Origin: an uncultured Lachnospiraceae bacterium
Lineage (GTDB): Bacteria; Bacillota; Clostridia; Lachnospirales; Lachnospiraceae
Length of the DNA: 12,016 bases
Direction of reading: 5' to 3'
Assembly: GCA_946549155.1 (NCBI GenBank)
Contig: CAMNQN010000095.1
Coordinates: forward strand, 1 to 12,016
Both the position numbers and the translations under genes were made by a program. Of this stretch, positions 1 to 7,551 are shown one piece after another. Numbering within the stretch: position 1 is the stretch's first letter; every line of letters starts with the position of its first letter. The notes under the pieces were generated by a model. The model did no database searches and had not been told where the DNA came from. It worked only from the letters and a program-made list of their open reading frames with translations.

Positions 1-40
<40 letters not shown>

Positions 41-70
41 TCTTTTCCTGCGTCCCGCTATTTAACCATG

Positions 71-1000
71 CTAAAGAATCAAAACCCCCGCTCCCACTCC
101 GTACACTGCCGCTTTTACCAGCCCGATCAGCAATTCCAGATGGACAGCCCCCATAGGACTTTGCAAAATCAGAAGCAGATTTTGTTTTTCGCTCTGCCAC
201 CAGGTTCCCCAGAAGGAAAAGTCTGACCACCGGGTCGGAATCATATCCGCCGGAACAGATAAATTTCCCGCCAGCAGCCATACGGTCAGTACCGCCAAAG
301 CCCCCATCGGCAGAAACCTTAATTTCCCCTTTTTTTCCAGCAGGAACAGGCCGAGCCTGACCGCCAGCACAGACGGAAATACCAGCAGTAAATTGCGAAT
401 CAGGCTTTCTAAAAAGGTAAATTCCACCACACTGCCTGTCAGGGCGTTTCTCATCAGGAACTGTTCCGCCTGTCCCCGGAGGTTCCCGCCTTCTGCAAAT
501 TTCAGGCTGCAGGCAGAAAAGGCCGCCTCCCCGTTTTCCCGGGCCGGACACATCATAAACCGCTCCTGACTCTCAAAGGTTCCCCTTACGGTATGGCTTT
601 TGTCCCCGCTCCAGACCACCTGCCCCTCTGCCTTTCCGGTTCCAAACAACTTCCTCGCTGTCTCAGCATCCAGGTAACAGCTTCCCTGCTGCCAGGACAG
701 CAGGGAAGTTCCCGCCAGCAGAAGCTCCGTATTTCCCTCCGTGAACAGTCGGCATATCCGGCTGTTCTGTCCTGTCTCCCGGCAGAAAATTTCCACACCG
801 CTCTCTTCCTTCCAGAAACAAACCGATGTCCCCTGTCCATTCTCCGCTTCCGCCCCGCAGATTTCCTCCGCCCGGTCCCCATCCACTGCTGTCTCCAGGA
901 ATACTGTGACCGTCTCCGCCTGGGGCCGTACCGCCGTCTCCTCCCGAACGGCCAGAAGAAAAAGGGCCGCCGCCGCTATAATTTTCCATGTGCCTGCCAT
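71..1000 (-). CDS. four-TM membrane protein with MacB/FtsX-like extracytoplasmic domain (putative divergent ABC permease)
   Basis: This 309-residue protein is not a family I can name with certainty. It has a hydrophobic N-terminal helix (about residues 5-19), a large extracytoplasmic region (about 20-198), then three predicted membrane helices (about 199-221, 229-247, 286-308). That TM1 / large domain / TM2-3-4 layout is the topology of MacB/FtsX (type VII) ABC permeases. Within the domain, residues 108-143 resemble the MacB periplasmic core signature: an acidic-aliphatic stretch ending in ARKLFG, then EGQVVW and HTVRGTFES, comparable to the 'LFG...G..I...G..F.V.G...' pattern of that family. 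The segment between TM3 and TM4 carries PTRWSDFSFW. The ATG is preceded by GGGGAG at a 6-nt gap. It is last in the visible operon, 34 bp after the HlyD-type adaptor, which fits because MacA-type adaptors partner MacB-type permeases. No nucleotide-binding domain is present. The coding call is secure; the MacB relationship is inferred from topology and motif. Confidence 0.85.
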   Translation of the reverse strand: MAGTWKIIAAAALFLLAVREETAVRPQAETVTVFLETAVDGDRAEEICGAEAENGQGTSVCFWKEESGVEIFCRETGQNSRICRLFTEGNTELLLAGTSLLSWQQGSCYLDAETARKLFGTGKAEGQVVWSGDKSHTVRGTFESQERFMMCPARENGEAAFSACSLKFAEGGNLRGQAEQFLMRNALTGSVVEFTFLESLIRNLLLVFPSVLAVRLGLFLLEKKGKLRFLPMGALAVLTVWLLAGNLSVPADMIPTRWSDFSFWGTWWQSEKQNLLLILQSPMGAVHLELLIGLVKAAVYGVGAGVLIL

Positions 1001-1034
1001 ACGCTTCTCCCCGCTGCCAAACGAATGTTCCTTG

Positions 1035-3266
1035 TCACTTCTGAATGCGGACCCGGCTCTGCTCTTCCACCGTCCTGTCAGAGCGGGTGATTACCTGCTG
1101 CTGGCTGGTGAGGCTTCCCTCCTCCAGCGCCGCATAGGACTCATTCTGCTCCAAAACCTTTACGGATACCTTCCGCGCCCGAAGCTCCGTTCCCATCACC
1201 GACTGGTACTCATCCGTCACCAGCACATAGGTCTGATTTTTTTCATCCAGGTGCAGTGCCGACAGCGGAATACAGCAGGGGTAGGCGGAGGATTTCTTTT
1301 CAAACTCCATGGTAACCGCGGTGCCGATGTCAAAGCTGTCCGCCGGAAGCTCCACCGTCACCTCATAAATATCCTCCTGCTCCTCGCTGGCCCGCACGGC
1401 GGTTACCTCCTGCTCCTCCAGCGTCATTTTCTTATTCCCGGATGTCAGCGTAACCAGATCGCCGGTGCCGATATATTTCTCCTGTTCCCTGGTAATCTCC
1501 GCTACAAAACGAAACCCCTTCTCCAGATCTGCCATCAGGATGGCGGTGGTGTCCGATGTCTTTTCCCCTGTGGTAATGTTGATTTTTGTGATCATTCCAT
1601 CCACAGGCGCATAGACCTTCCCCCGGGAAGCCTTCAGCTCCTCCAGCTTCCCCAACTCCAGCTCCATCTGTTCGTAGGTAATTTCATTCATCCGGTCTGA
1701 GCTGTTTGAGGCATCCGGGATACCCGAGGAGGCCACCGCCCTGCCGGAGGTCACCGACACCTCATTGGCAGCCAGGGATGCATCCACATAGGCATCGTTG
1801 GCCGTCTGCACCGCTTCCACAAGCTGCTGCTCCGTCTGGGCCTCCTGAGAGTCTGCCGCCGCCAGCCGCTCCTGCTGGTAGGAGGCCAATGCCGCCTGGG
1901 CGGCTTCCTTCTCCTGCAGGGCCTGATCCACCCTGGACTGGGCCGCGTCCAGACGGGACTGCCAGTCAGCCCGCACTTCTTTCTCAACCTCCTCCAGCTG
2001 TGCCTGCGTCAGGGAGTTTGTGCTGCCATTCTGGTTTTCAGACGGAGCTTCCGTTCCGCCGCCTCCGCCCTGGCTGCCGTCAGTCTGGCCAGTTCCTCCC
2101 AGCTGCCCGTCCCCCTCTGAAGAATCATCCTCCAGAAGAACGTCGTCGTCCCACGAGCCTTCTCCCGGCTGAACATTATCCGACGCCGGGTTACCCATCT
2201 GAATACTGTCTGTCCCGGGGATATCCGTCTGCGCACTGCCAATTCCGGAGATATCTGCCTGCATATTTCCCTGCGTCTGCCCTTCCGTATCCTGCCAACC
2301 GCTCTCCCCGGATAGTTCCGGTGTCGTATCCTCCAGCAGAGCATCCTCCGGCGCTGCCGCCAACGCAGACACGCTGCTCTCCGGGAGCTGGTCTCTGCTT
2401 TCCTCCCATCCAGCCCCTATCGACGAAACCTCGCCGGCCTTCTGACCGGCTGACGGAAGCAGTTCCCCCGCTCTCCCATTCTGCCCGCTCCCCGCAGATA
2501 CCTCCGGCGTCATGTCCTCCAGCAGACCATCCGCCGATCCCTCCCTCATGCCGGTATGTACCGTATCATTCAGCTCCAGTCCGGCACGGGCGCTGCCGGT
2601 TTGCGCCTGGGTTTTCGCGTCATCCACCGCCTTCTCAATCTGCCACTGCAGCTGCGCAAGCTCCCGGGCTGCCTGCAGATAGGCTTCCTGCTTTTCCTGA
2701 AAGGCGTTCTCCAAAGCCTCCTCCACGCCGCTATCCTGCGGTTTGGTGCCGCTGCTTTTCCTGAAATCCTTTAATTTCTTTCTGGCTTCCGACAGCTGCC
2801 GCCGGGCCCTGGCCAGACGCACCGACGCGCTCTCTGTGTTCAGGGCATAATTTTCCGCCGCCTGGGCCTGCTGATCCGCTTTCTGCATCGCGCTGACCTC
2901 CTTCTGGCTCCTGGCGTCCTGCACCTGCAGCTTCTGTTTCTCCATCTCCTGCTGCTGGCTTAAAATCTTTTCATCCAGCAGTTTCATCTCTATCTCAAAC
3001 AGCAGATCGCCCTTTTTTACCTGCTGTCCCTCTTTCACGCAGATCGCCGTGACCCTCTGGTCCGGCTCCGTCACCACCGCCAGCTCCTGATTCTGTACCA
3101 CCTTCCCGGTACTGACCACCCGATGGGAGATCATCCGGTTTTCCGGCCGGCTGACATTAACCACCGCCGTCCCATACTGCCAGGAGGCCCTGGACAATAC
3201 GGTAAAGCTGAATATAAATGCAAAAAATAAAGCGGTAATCCGCATCAGCTTTTTCTTTTTTCCCAT
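1035..3266 (-). CDS. HlyD/MacA-type membrane fusion (adaptor) protein with large acidic repetitive insert
   Basis: An envelope adaptor protein of 743 residues, about twice the usual MacA length. A lysine-rich N-terminus and one membrane helix (about 8-25) anchor it outside the cell membrane. Two lipoyl/biotinyl half-motifs flank the central region: residues 59-92 (VTAICVKEGQQVKKGDLLF) and 548-580 (VYAPVDGMITKINITTGEK). Between them are long heptad-rich helices (about 95-225 and 420-505), predicted to form the coiled-coil hairpin. A beta-barrel follows (about 583-660) and then a membrane-proximal C-terminal region. Unusually, the tip of the hairpin (about 233-420) is replaced or extended by an acidic Gly/Ser/Asp/Gln-rich region with internal repeats. 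The start is well supported by AGGAG with a 6-nt gap. It begins 31 bp after the MalG-type gene and precedes the MacB-like gene by 34 bp, so it is probably co-transcribed and may assemble with that membrane protein. The family call is confident; its transport partner is inferred. Confidence 0.9.
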   Translation of the reverse strand: MGKKKKLMRITALFFAFIFSFTVLSRASWQYGTAVVNVSRPENRMISHRVVSTGKVVQNQELAVVTEPDQRVTAICVKEGQQVKKGDLLFEIEMKLLDEKILSQQQEMEKQKLQVQDARSQKEVSAMQKADQQAQAAENYALNTESASVRLARARRQLSEARKKLKDFRKSSGTKPQDSGVEEALENAFQEKQEAYLQAARELAQLQWQIEKAVDDAKTQAQTGSARAGLELNDTVHTGMREGSADGLLEDMTPEVSAGSGQNGRAGELLPSAGQKAGEVSSIGAGWEESRDQLPESSVSALAAAPEDALLEDTTPELSGESGWQDTEGQTQGNMQADISGIGSAQTDIPGTDSIQMGNPASDNVQPGEGSWDDDVLLEDDSSEGDGQLGGTGQTDGSQGGGGGTEAPSENQNGSTNSLTQAQLEEVEKEVRADWQSRLDAAQSRVDQALQEKEAAQAALASYQQERLAAADSQEAQTEQQLVEAVQTANDAYVDASLAANEVSVTSGRAVASSGIPDASNSSDRMNEITYEQMELELGKLEELKASRGKVYAPVDGMITKINITTGEKTSDTTAILMADLEKGFRFVAEITREQEKYIGTGDLVTLTSGNKKMTLEEQEVTAVRASEEQEDIYEVTVELPADSFDIGTAVTMEFEKKSSAYPCCIPLSALHLDEKNQTYVLVTDEYQSVMGTELRARKVSVKVLEQNESYAALEEGSLTSQQQVITRSDRTVEEQSRVRIQK
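2007..2570 (-). repeat. repetitive acidic low-complexity insert within the HlyD-type gene
   Basis: Codons 233-420 of the adaptor encode a disordered-looking, acidic Gly/Ser/Gln/Asp-rich stretch. It contains LLEDMTPEVS (248-257) and LLEDTTPELS (310-319), plus a shorter LLEDDSSEG (377-385). Between these lie three tandem decapeptides (residues 337-366, positions 2169-2258, 30-nt period) of the pattern x-D/N-I/P-x-G/S-x-x-S/N-x-Q. A glycine run (399-404) closes it. Such segments expand and contract by slippage, so its length probably varies between strains. The segment lies where the coiled-coil hairpin tip of the adaptor would be. Confidence 0.75.
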
Positions 3267-3297
3267 GTCCCGCTCCTCTCTTCAAGCTTCAGCGTCC

Positions 3298-4173
3298 CTA
3301 CTCCTTCACCGCCGCGGCGGCGATGCCCTGCTCCAGATACTCCTGCCCGCACAGAAACAGCAGCAGGGCCGGAACCAGCATCATCAGCGACGCGGCAAAG
3401 CCCATCCCCGCTTCCTCCAGGCCAATCTCCGGCAAAAACAGGGACAGAGGCCACAAAGCTTTTGTCTTCAGGAAGGTCTGGGGCTGCTCGATCATATTCC
3501 AGGATTCCAGAAACCCCAGCAGTCCGGAGGAAAGGATGCCCGGCAGCCCCAGCGGGACACCAATAGAACAAAAGATCTGAAAATTTCCGGCGCCGTCGAT
3601 TCGGGCGGCCTCCAGCACTGCTTCCGGGACGCCGTGAAAAAAGCGCTGCATAATAAACACCGGAAAGGTGGAAAATACCGCAGGCAAAATCACTGCCAGA
3701 TGGGTGTCCAGAAGCCCCATCCCATTCAAAATGATATACTCCGGCAGCATCAGAACCTGAAAGGGCATCAGCATCAATACCAGATAGATCATCTGGACAA
3801 TGCCCTTTCCCGGAAAGGAAAACCGGGCCAGTCCCCAGGCGGCCGGTATGCCAAAAATCATCTGCCCCGCCAGAATGCTGAGGGAAATCTTCACGGAATT
3901 CCAGAACATTACAAAAAACTGTGGAGAATCCATCAGTAATTCCACCAGCGATTGAAACGCCGGCGCCAGAGGCAAAAGAGACCATCTGGCCATTCCTTCC
4001 GCGCTGCCCAGAACCGGTCCCAGGTTCTGCTCCAGCTCCCACTGGGCCGAGAACGCGCCGGATACCACGAAGGCCACCGGAAAGCAGACGATGACAGCCA
4101 TAAGAACCAAAACCAGCCATACCGCCCCTTTCCCGCATTTTCCAAATACTTTCCCTGCCAGATGCCGTCCCAT
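3298..4173 (-). CDS. carbohydrate-type ABC transporter permease, MalG family
   Basis: An inner-membrane permease of 291 residues (MalG/CUT1 type) that pairs with the MalF-type subunit encoded just upstream in the operon. Six hydrophobic segments are visible, the first at about 16-40. The cytoplasmic EAA loop that contacts the ATPase is intact at residues 188-207: E-A-A-x3-G-x9-I-x-V-P. The C-terminus ends QEYLEQGIAAAAVKE, close to the family's typical 'Q-x-Y-x-x-x-G-x-x-A-G-A-V-K' ending. An in-frame stop lies two codons before the ATG, so no upstream start is available. The ribosome site is weak: only AAAGAGG abutting the start codon. A 158-bp gap with tandem repeats separates it from the MalF-type gene. 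No dedicated ATPase is visible. In Bacillota a shared MsmX/MsmK-type ATPase often energises such pairs, and that may apply here. The substrate is unknown. Confidence 0.93.
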   Translation of the reverse strand: MGRHLAGKVFGKCGKGAVWLVLVLMAVIVCFPVAFVVSGAFSAQWELEQNLGPVLGSAEGMARWSLLPLAPAFQSLVELLMDSPQFFVMFWNSVKISLSILAGQMIFGIPAAWGLARFSFPGKGIVQMIYLVLMLMPFQVLMLPEYIILNGMGLLDTHLAVILPAVFSTFPVFIMQRFFHGVPEAVLEAARIDGAGNFQIFCSIGVPLGLPGILSSGLLGFLESWNMIEQPQTFLKTKALWPLSLFLPEIGLEEAGMGFAASLMMLVPALLLFLCGQEYLEQGIAAAAVKE

Positions 4174-4236
4174 CCTCTTTCACCAGCCTTCCCTGTCCCA
4201 TTTTTCCGATCCCATCCCCTCATGGCCCGTGCCTTG

Positions 4237-4322
4237 GGCTGCATTCCCTTTCCTCCATATCATTGGCGGCCCTTTCCTGCCCGCATTTCATTGCCCGGCC
4301 TTTCCATACCTGCGTATCATTG
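4237..4322 (-). repeat. three imperfect 28-29-bp tandem repeats between the MalF- and MalG-type genes
   Basis: Read on the minus strand, three abutting units (4322-4294, 4293-4266, 4265-4237) begin with CAATGATAC, CAATGAAAT and CAATGATAT. They share a G-rich middle with GGAAAGG or a close variant. A fourth, much weaker unit (4236-4208) begins CAAGG. The repeats start 9 bp after the MalF-type stop codon and lie within the transcribed 158-bp gap. The units abut with no spacers, so this is not a CRISPR array. They may form part of an mRNA processing or translation-control region, or be slippage-derived spacer DNA. Confidence 0.6.
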
Positions 4323-4331
4323 ACCGTCCGC

Positions 4332-5213
4332 TTATACCTCGGTATCCCAGGCTCTCTGCAAAAACAGAATAAGCAAAAATACCACGCCGCCGTTCAGCAC
4401 CGCAGTGGCCGCGATCCGGTCGAAGGACAGCTCCCGAAACCAGTTATTGTAAAGATGCTGAAGCAAATACATGCTCTGATGGGGGTAATCCCCCGCCACC
4501 AGCCAGGCCTCCCGAAACACCTTAAAGGAATTCAGAAAGGACAGCACGGTGATGGTATAGAGGGAGGGCTTCAGATTGGGCAGGGTAATCTTCGTAAAGC
4601 ACTTCCATTCCCCTGCGCCGTCCACCCGGGCCGCCTCATAGATTTCCGGGGAGATACCCGCCAGTCCGGCCAGCCAGAGAATCATGTCATAGCCCAGATT
4701 CTTCCAGAGATAGCTGATCACCAGCACCCAAAAGGCCGCATCGGAGCTCATCCAGGCAATCTTTTCCATTCCAAACCGCTGCAGGCTCCCATTGATCAGG
4801 CCGTTGGAATGAAACAGCACCTTCCAGACCAGCACCACCGACGCGGCCGGCACTGCCATGGGCAGCAGAAAAGCGCCCTTTAGGGCCGCCTTCCCCAGCC
4901 TGACCCTCTGGATGCAGACTGCCGCCGCCAGAGAAAGCAGCACCAGAAGGGGGATACAGACTGCCGTAAATTTCATCGTATTCCCCGCAGCCAGCCGGAA
5001 GGCACTGTTTCCCAGCACATCCCGGTAATTTTTCAATCCCACCCACCGGGCCGTCACCGCGCTCTGGAAGGACCGCACCACTGCCTGAAAGAAAGGAAGG
5101 AGCGCAAAGAAAAGCACTCCGATAAAATCCGGCAGCAAAAACAGCAGGCCGGCCAGGCTGTTCCTCCTTCGCCGCACCCTTCCTCCCTTTGTTCTCCTTT
5201 TCTCCGGTTTCAT
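4332..5213 (-). CDS. carbohydrate-type ABC transporter permease, MalF family
   Basis: A membrane permease of 293 residues from this start (MalF/UgpA/CUT1 type), the partner of the MalG-type subunit. A basic N-terminus (KRRTKGGRVRRRR) precedes the first helix. The family segment 'GLKNYRDVLGN' follows the first extracytoplasmic loop. The EAA loop is intact at residues 193-212: E-A-A-x3-G-x9-I-x-L-P. Two starts are possible. An ATG at 5213 lies 4 nt after the stop codon of the solute-binding gene, which suits translational coupling. An in-frame TTG at 5234 overlaps that gene by 17 nt but has no ribosome site. I chose the ATG because it is a stronger codon and the extra seven residues add nothing recognisable. 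Both permeases lack an ATPase gene next to them. Family assignment is firm; start choice is moderate. Confidence 0.92.
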   Translation of the reverse strand: MKPEKRRTKGGRVRRRRNSLAGLLFLLPDFIGVLFFALLPFFQAVVRSFQSAVTARWVGLKNYRDVLGNSAFRLAAGNTMKFTAVCIPLLVLLSLAAAVCIQRVRLGKAALKGAFLLPMAVPAASVVLVWKVLFHSNGLINGSLQRFGMEKIAWMSSDAAFWVLVISYLWKNLGYDMILWLAGLAGISPEIYEAARVDGAGEWKCFTKITLPNLKPSLYTITVLSFLNSFKVFREAWLVAGDYPHQSMYLLQHLYNNWFRELSFDRIAATAVLNGGVVFLLILFLQRAWDTEV

Positions 5214-5217
5214 CTCT

Positions 5218-7530
5218 TTACTGATTTTCCGCAAGATAAAGATTCATCTTCTGCATAATACTGTTCACCACTTCCTCCGCGCCGATTTCACCCTTCAGGC
5301 AGCGCGCCATATCCGTCAGTACCGCTTCCTGCAGCACACTCCCATTGTCTCCCCGGATGTTCACGGTCTCCGCTGCATTGGTCAGCCACTGCTGCTCCTC
5401 CTTTGTGGGCATATAGTAGGTCATCTCAGCAAAGGAGCTTCCGTCACTGGTACTGGCGCTCGCCGTATACTCCCCGGACCAGCTGTCCTCCTCCCACATA
5501 TTCCGGAACGCAGTCCGGTTCACCGGAAATCCCCTTCCATTCACCGTGGTCTGCCCCTCTGCGGAAAGCAGATATTTTACAAAATCCATGGCCCGCTCCG
5601 GCTCCCTGGCTGTACTTAAAATACCCAGATTGCTCAGGGGGACAAACACATTCTGCTGCTGGCCCCCGAAAAGGCGGACACTGCAGGCGGTATTCGATTT
5701 ATTTTCCTCCAAATTCAAAGACGTATAAGCCGCATAATCAATCAGAGACATCAATAATCCAACCTCCAGCTTCCTATCGCCGGAGAGAATACTGAGGGCG
5801 CCTCCCCCGATGCCATAATACTCTGTCCCGTTCATCTGCGGAAGATAATCAATCCCTTCCCGGAAATATTCCTGCTCCTCCCCGGTGGCCGAAGTGATCC
5901 AGTTATCATAAATCCTCTTTATTCCGGTCACATATTCCGACAGCTTCTCCTGGTCAATCGATCCGTCCTCCCGTTCCCAGCTTCCGGCACAGGAATAATA
6001 CAGCCCCAGCGGGAGTCCTATCATCTCACCCCAGCCAATGGTCTTTTCCTCCGCCGCCAGCTCCGCCAGGGAATCCAGATTTTCCAGGCGGTTTAACACC
6101 GAGGTATCCCCGGCCGCGGCAGCTATTCCAAACCGGGCCGGAACCGCGCAGACCGTCTCCCCCTCCCGATAGGTGTAGGCAATGTTCTCAAACAATCCTT
6201 CCCTGCCGGATACCTCCGCCAGCATTTCACTTAAATCCGTCAGCATTCCCCGGCCTGCGTAGGTGTCCACGGACATCCCGTCCATAAACAGGATATCCGG
6301 CCCGTTGCCGGCCAGAATATCAGTATTCAGCGTCCGCAGGGCATCCGATACAGTGACGCCCTCCTCCCCGCTTATTCCCACTTCATAATTAATGTAGGTA
6401 TCCGGATACATTTTCTGAAACTGCACCGCCGCCTGCCGGATTCCATTGTCCTCCCACAGAGAATAGACCGTCACTTCCCGCTCCGGGACGCTGCTGACCG
6501 CAGGATCGAAGGCATACTTTCGGATTCCGCTGGCCTCGCCGCTATAAACCACATAAAAGCTGCCCTCCGCCGCTTCCAGGGCCACAATGCCGATGGAGGA
6601 ATCCGACAGAGCGTTCAGGCTGCCGTCCACCACCTGCTCCACGGCGCTTCCCCTCATCACATGGGAGAAAATTCCTTTTCTGGTGCAGTAATACAGCCGC
6701 CCCTCCTCATCCTCCGCAAAGTTGATCTTATGGCCCTGGGAAGAAATATCGCTGTAATCCTCCCCGTTGGAGAACAGGGCTTCATTCATGGCCTCATCCC
6801 GCTCCAGAGGCTCCCCGCTGTTCAGGTCATAGCGCAGCAGTTCCCCGTCTCTGGACAAAATCAGTCCCTCCTGTCCGCAGACTCCTACCATAGAAGCGGA
6901 GGATGCCAGCTGCTGCAAAGCCTCACCGGTATCCCTCTCCAACAGCCAGACATCGCCATTATAGGCCATGCCAAGTACCTGGCCGTCCTTTGTGATCTGC
7001 AGCAGTCCTCCAATGCTCTCCGGCTGCTGCGTTGCCTGCGCCTTTCCCTCCGCGTCAAAGCTCACATAATAATAATTATAATCCTCATTTCCACCGGACT
7101 CCTCCAGGGCATCCTCCCTGCTCCCGGCGCCTTCCTCACTGTTCCAATCCCCCTGAATCATGGCAATTCCCGCTCCGCTGCCATCCGGCGCCAGTTTTAT
7201 ATCCATAAAATAAAGCTGGCTGTATTGCCGGGGAAGCGCCGCCGCCTGCTCCCAGCTTTCTCCCCCGTCCAAGCTGTCCCAGAGGCTCACCGGCTCCACT
7301 TTGTCCCAGTCATAGGTCACCATCCGAAGGCTCCCATCCTCCAGCCTTGCCAGATCCAGTATAGCTTCCCCATTGTCTGTCACTTCCCCCGGCAGGGAAA
7401 GCTCTGTCTCCAGATAGCGTCCCACAGCGGTTCCGTCCGCCTCCTGGGCTGCTGCCGGGATACCCGTCAGGCCAAGGCAGACTGCCGTCATCCCAGCCAG
7501 AATCCTTTTTCCAAATTCTTTTCCTCTCAT
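5218..7530 (-). CDS. secreted extracellular solute-binding protein with N-terminal beta-propeller-like region
   Basis: First gene of the operon: 770 residues, well above the 400-500 of ordinary sugar-binding proteins. A signal peptide (about 1-28) has a hydrophobic core and an AAA-Q cleavage site. Cys18 is not in a lipobox, so lipid anchoring is not supported. Residues about 40-345 look like beta-propeller blades: repeated short strands around 'DG', including an exact Asp-box (BNR) motif S86-LDGGESW-93 and later DG- and G-turn repeats (179-194, 222-236, 276-290). From about 351 a type-1 solute-binding protein begins (REVTVYSLWED, then FQKMYPDTYINYE). It contains GNGPDILFMDG (408-418), ERAMDFVKYLLSAEGQ (645-660) and GFPVNRTAF (667-675), all typical of SBP_bac_1 proteins. 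Translation starts at an ATG after a consensus AGGAGGT at a 6-nt gap. The gene sits directly under the predicted regulator-controlled promoter, and the two permeases follow. The propeller is inferred from sequence pattern; the SBP call is firm. Confidence 0.92.
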   Translation of the reverse strand: MRGKEFGKRILAGMTAVCLGLTGIPAAAQEADGTAVGRYLETELSLPGEVTDNGEAILDLARLEDGSLRMVTYDWDKVEPVSLWDSLDGGESWEQAAALPRQYSQLYFMDIKLAPDGSGAGIAMIQGDWNSEEGAGSREDALEESGGNEDYNYYYVSFDAEGKAQATQQPESIGGLLQITKDGQVLGMAYNGDVWLLERDTGEALQQLASSASMVGVCGQEGLILSRDGELLRYDLNSGEPLERDEAMNEALFSNGEDYSDISSQGHKINFAEDEEGRLYYCTRKGIFSHVMRGSAVEQVVDGSLNALSDSSIGIVALEAAEGSFYVVYSGEASGIRKYAFDPAVSSVPEREVTVYSLWEDNGIRQAAVQFQKMYPDTYINYEVGISGEEGVTVSDALRTLNTDILAGNGPDILFMDGMSVDTYAGRGMLTDLSEMLAEVSGREGLFENIAYTYREGETVCAVPARFGIAAAAGDTSVLNRLENLDSLAELAAEEKTIGWGEMIGLPLGLYYSCAGSWEREDGSIDQEKLSEYVTGIKRIYDNWITSATGEEQEYFREGIDYLPQMNGTEYYGIGGGALSILSGDRKLEVGLLMSLIDYAAYTSLNLEENKSNTACSVRLFGGQQQNVFVPLSNLGILSTAREPERAMDFVKYLLSAEGQTTVNGRGFPVNRTAFRNMWEEDSWSGEYTASASTSDGSSFAEMTYYMPTKEEQQWLTNAAETVNIRGDNGSVLQEAVLTDMARCLKGEIGAEEVVNSIMQKMNLYLAENQ

Positions 7531-7536
7531 TCTGAT

Positions 7537-7543
7537 ACCTCCT
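7537..7543 (-). promoter_or_regulatory. consensus Shine-Dalgarno of the solute-binding protein gene
   Basis: On the minus strand AGGAGGT lies 6 nt before the ATG. It is the strongest ribosome site in the window and fixes the start at 7530. It begins 8 nt beyond the base of an 8-bp hairpin. Confidence 0.85.
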
Positions 7544-7551
7544 GTTTTCTT

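Noticed and set aside
741..1700. A 319-codon open frame on the plus strand
   Set aside because: It lies opposite the 309-residue membrane protein and the HlyD-type gene, has no ribosome site or recognisable domain, and its composition follows from the complementary strand's codons.
1706..2764. A 352-codon proline-rich plus-strand frame
   Set aside because: It is the complement of the low-complexity adaptor insert; the proline and arginine richness is a by-product of Gly/Ser/Gln-rich codons read on the other strand.
3245..4201. A 318-codon minus-strand frame overlapping the MalG-type gene
   Set aside because: The MalG frame has the EAA loop, membrane helices and family C-terminus; this frame is Gly/Arg-rich without any motif.
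4208..4322. CRISPR-like array
   Set aside because: The 28-29-bp units abut without spacers, differ from each other, and no cas gene is nearby.
7465..7480. Lipobox at Cys18 of the solute-binding protein
   Set aside because: The preceding residues T-A-V do not fit the [LVI]-[ASTVI]-[GAS]-C pattern, and a clear AAA signal-peptidase site follows.
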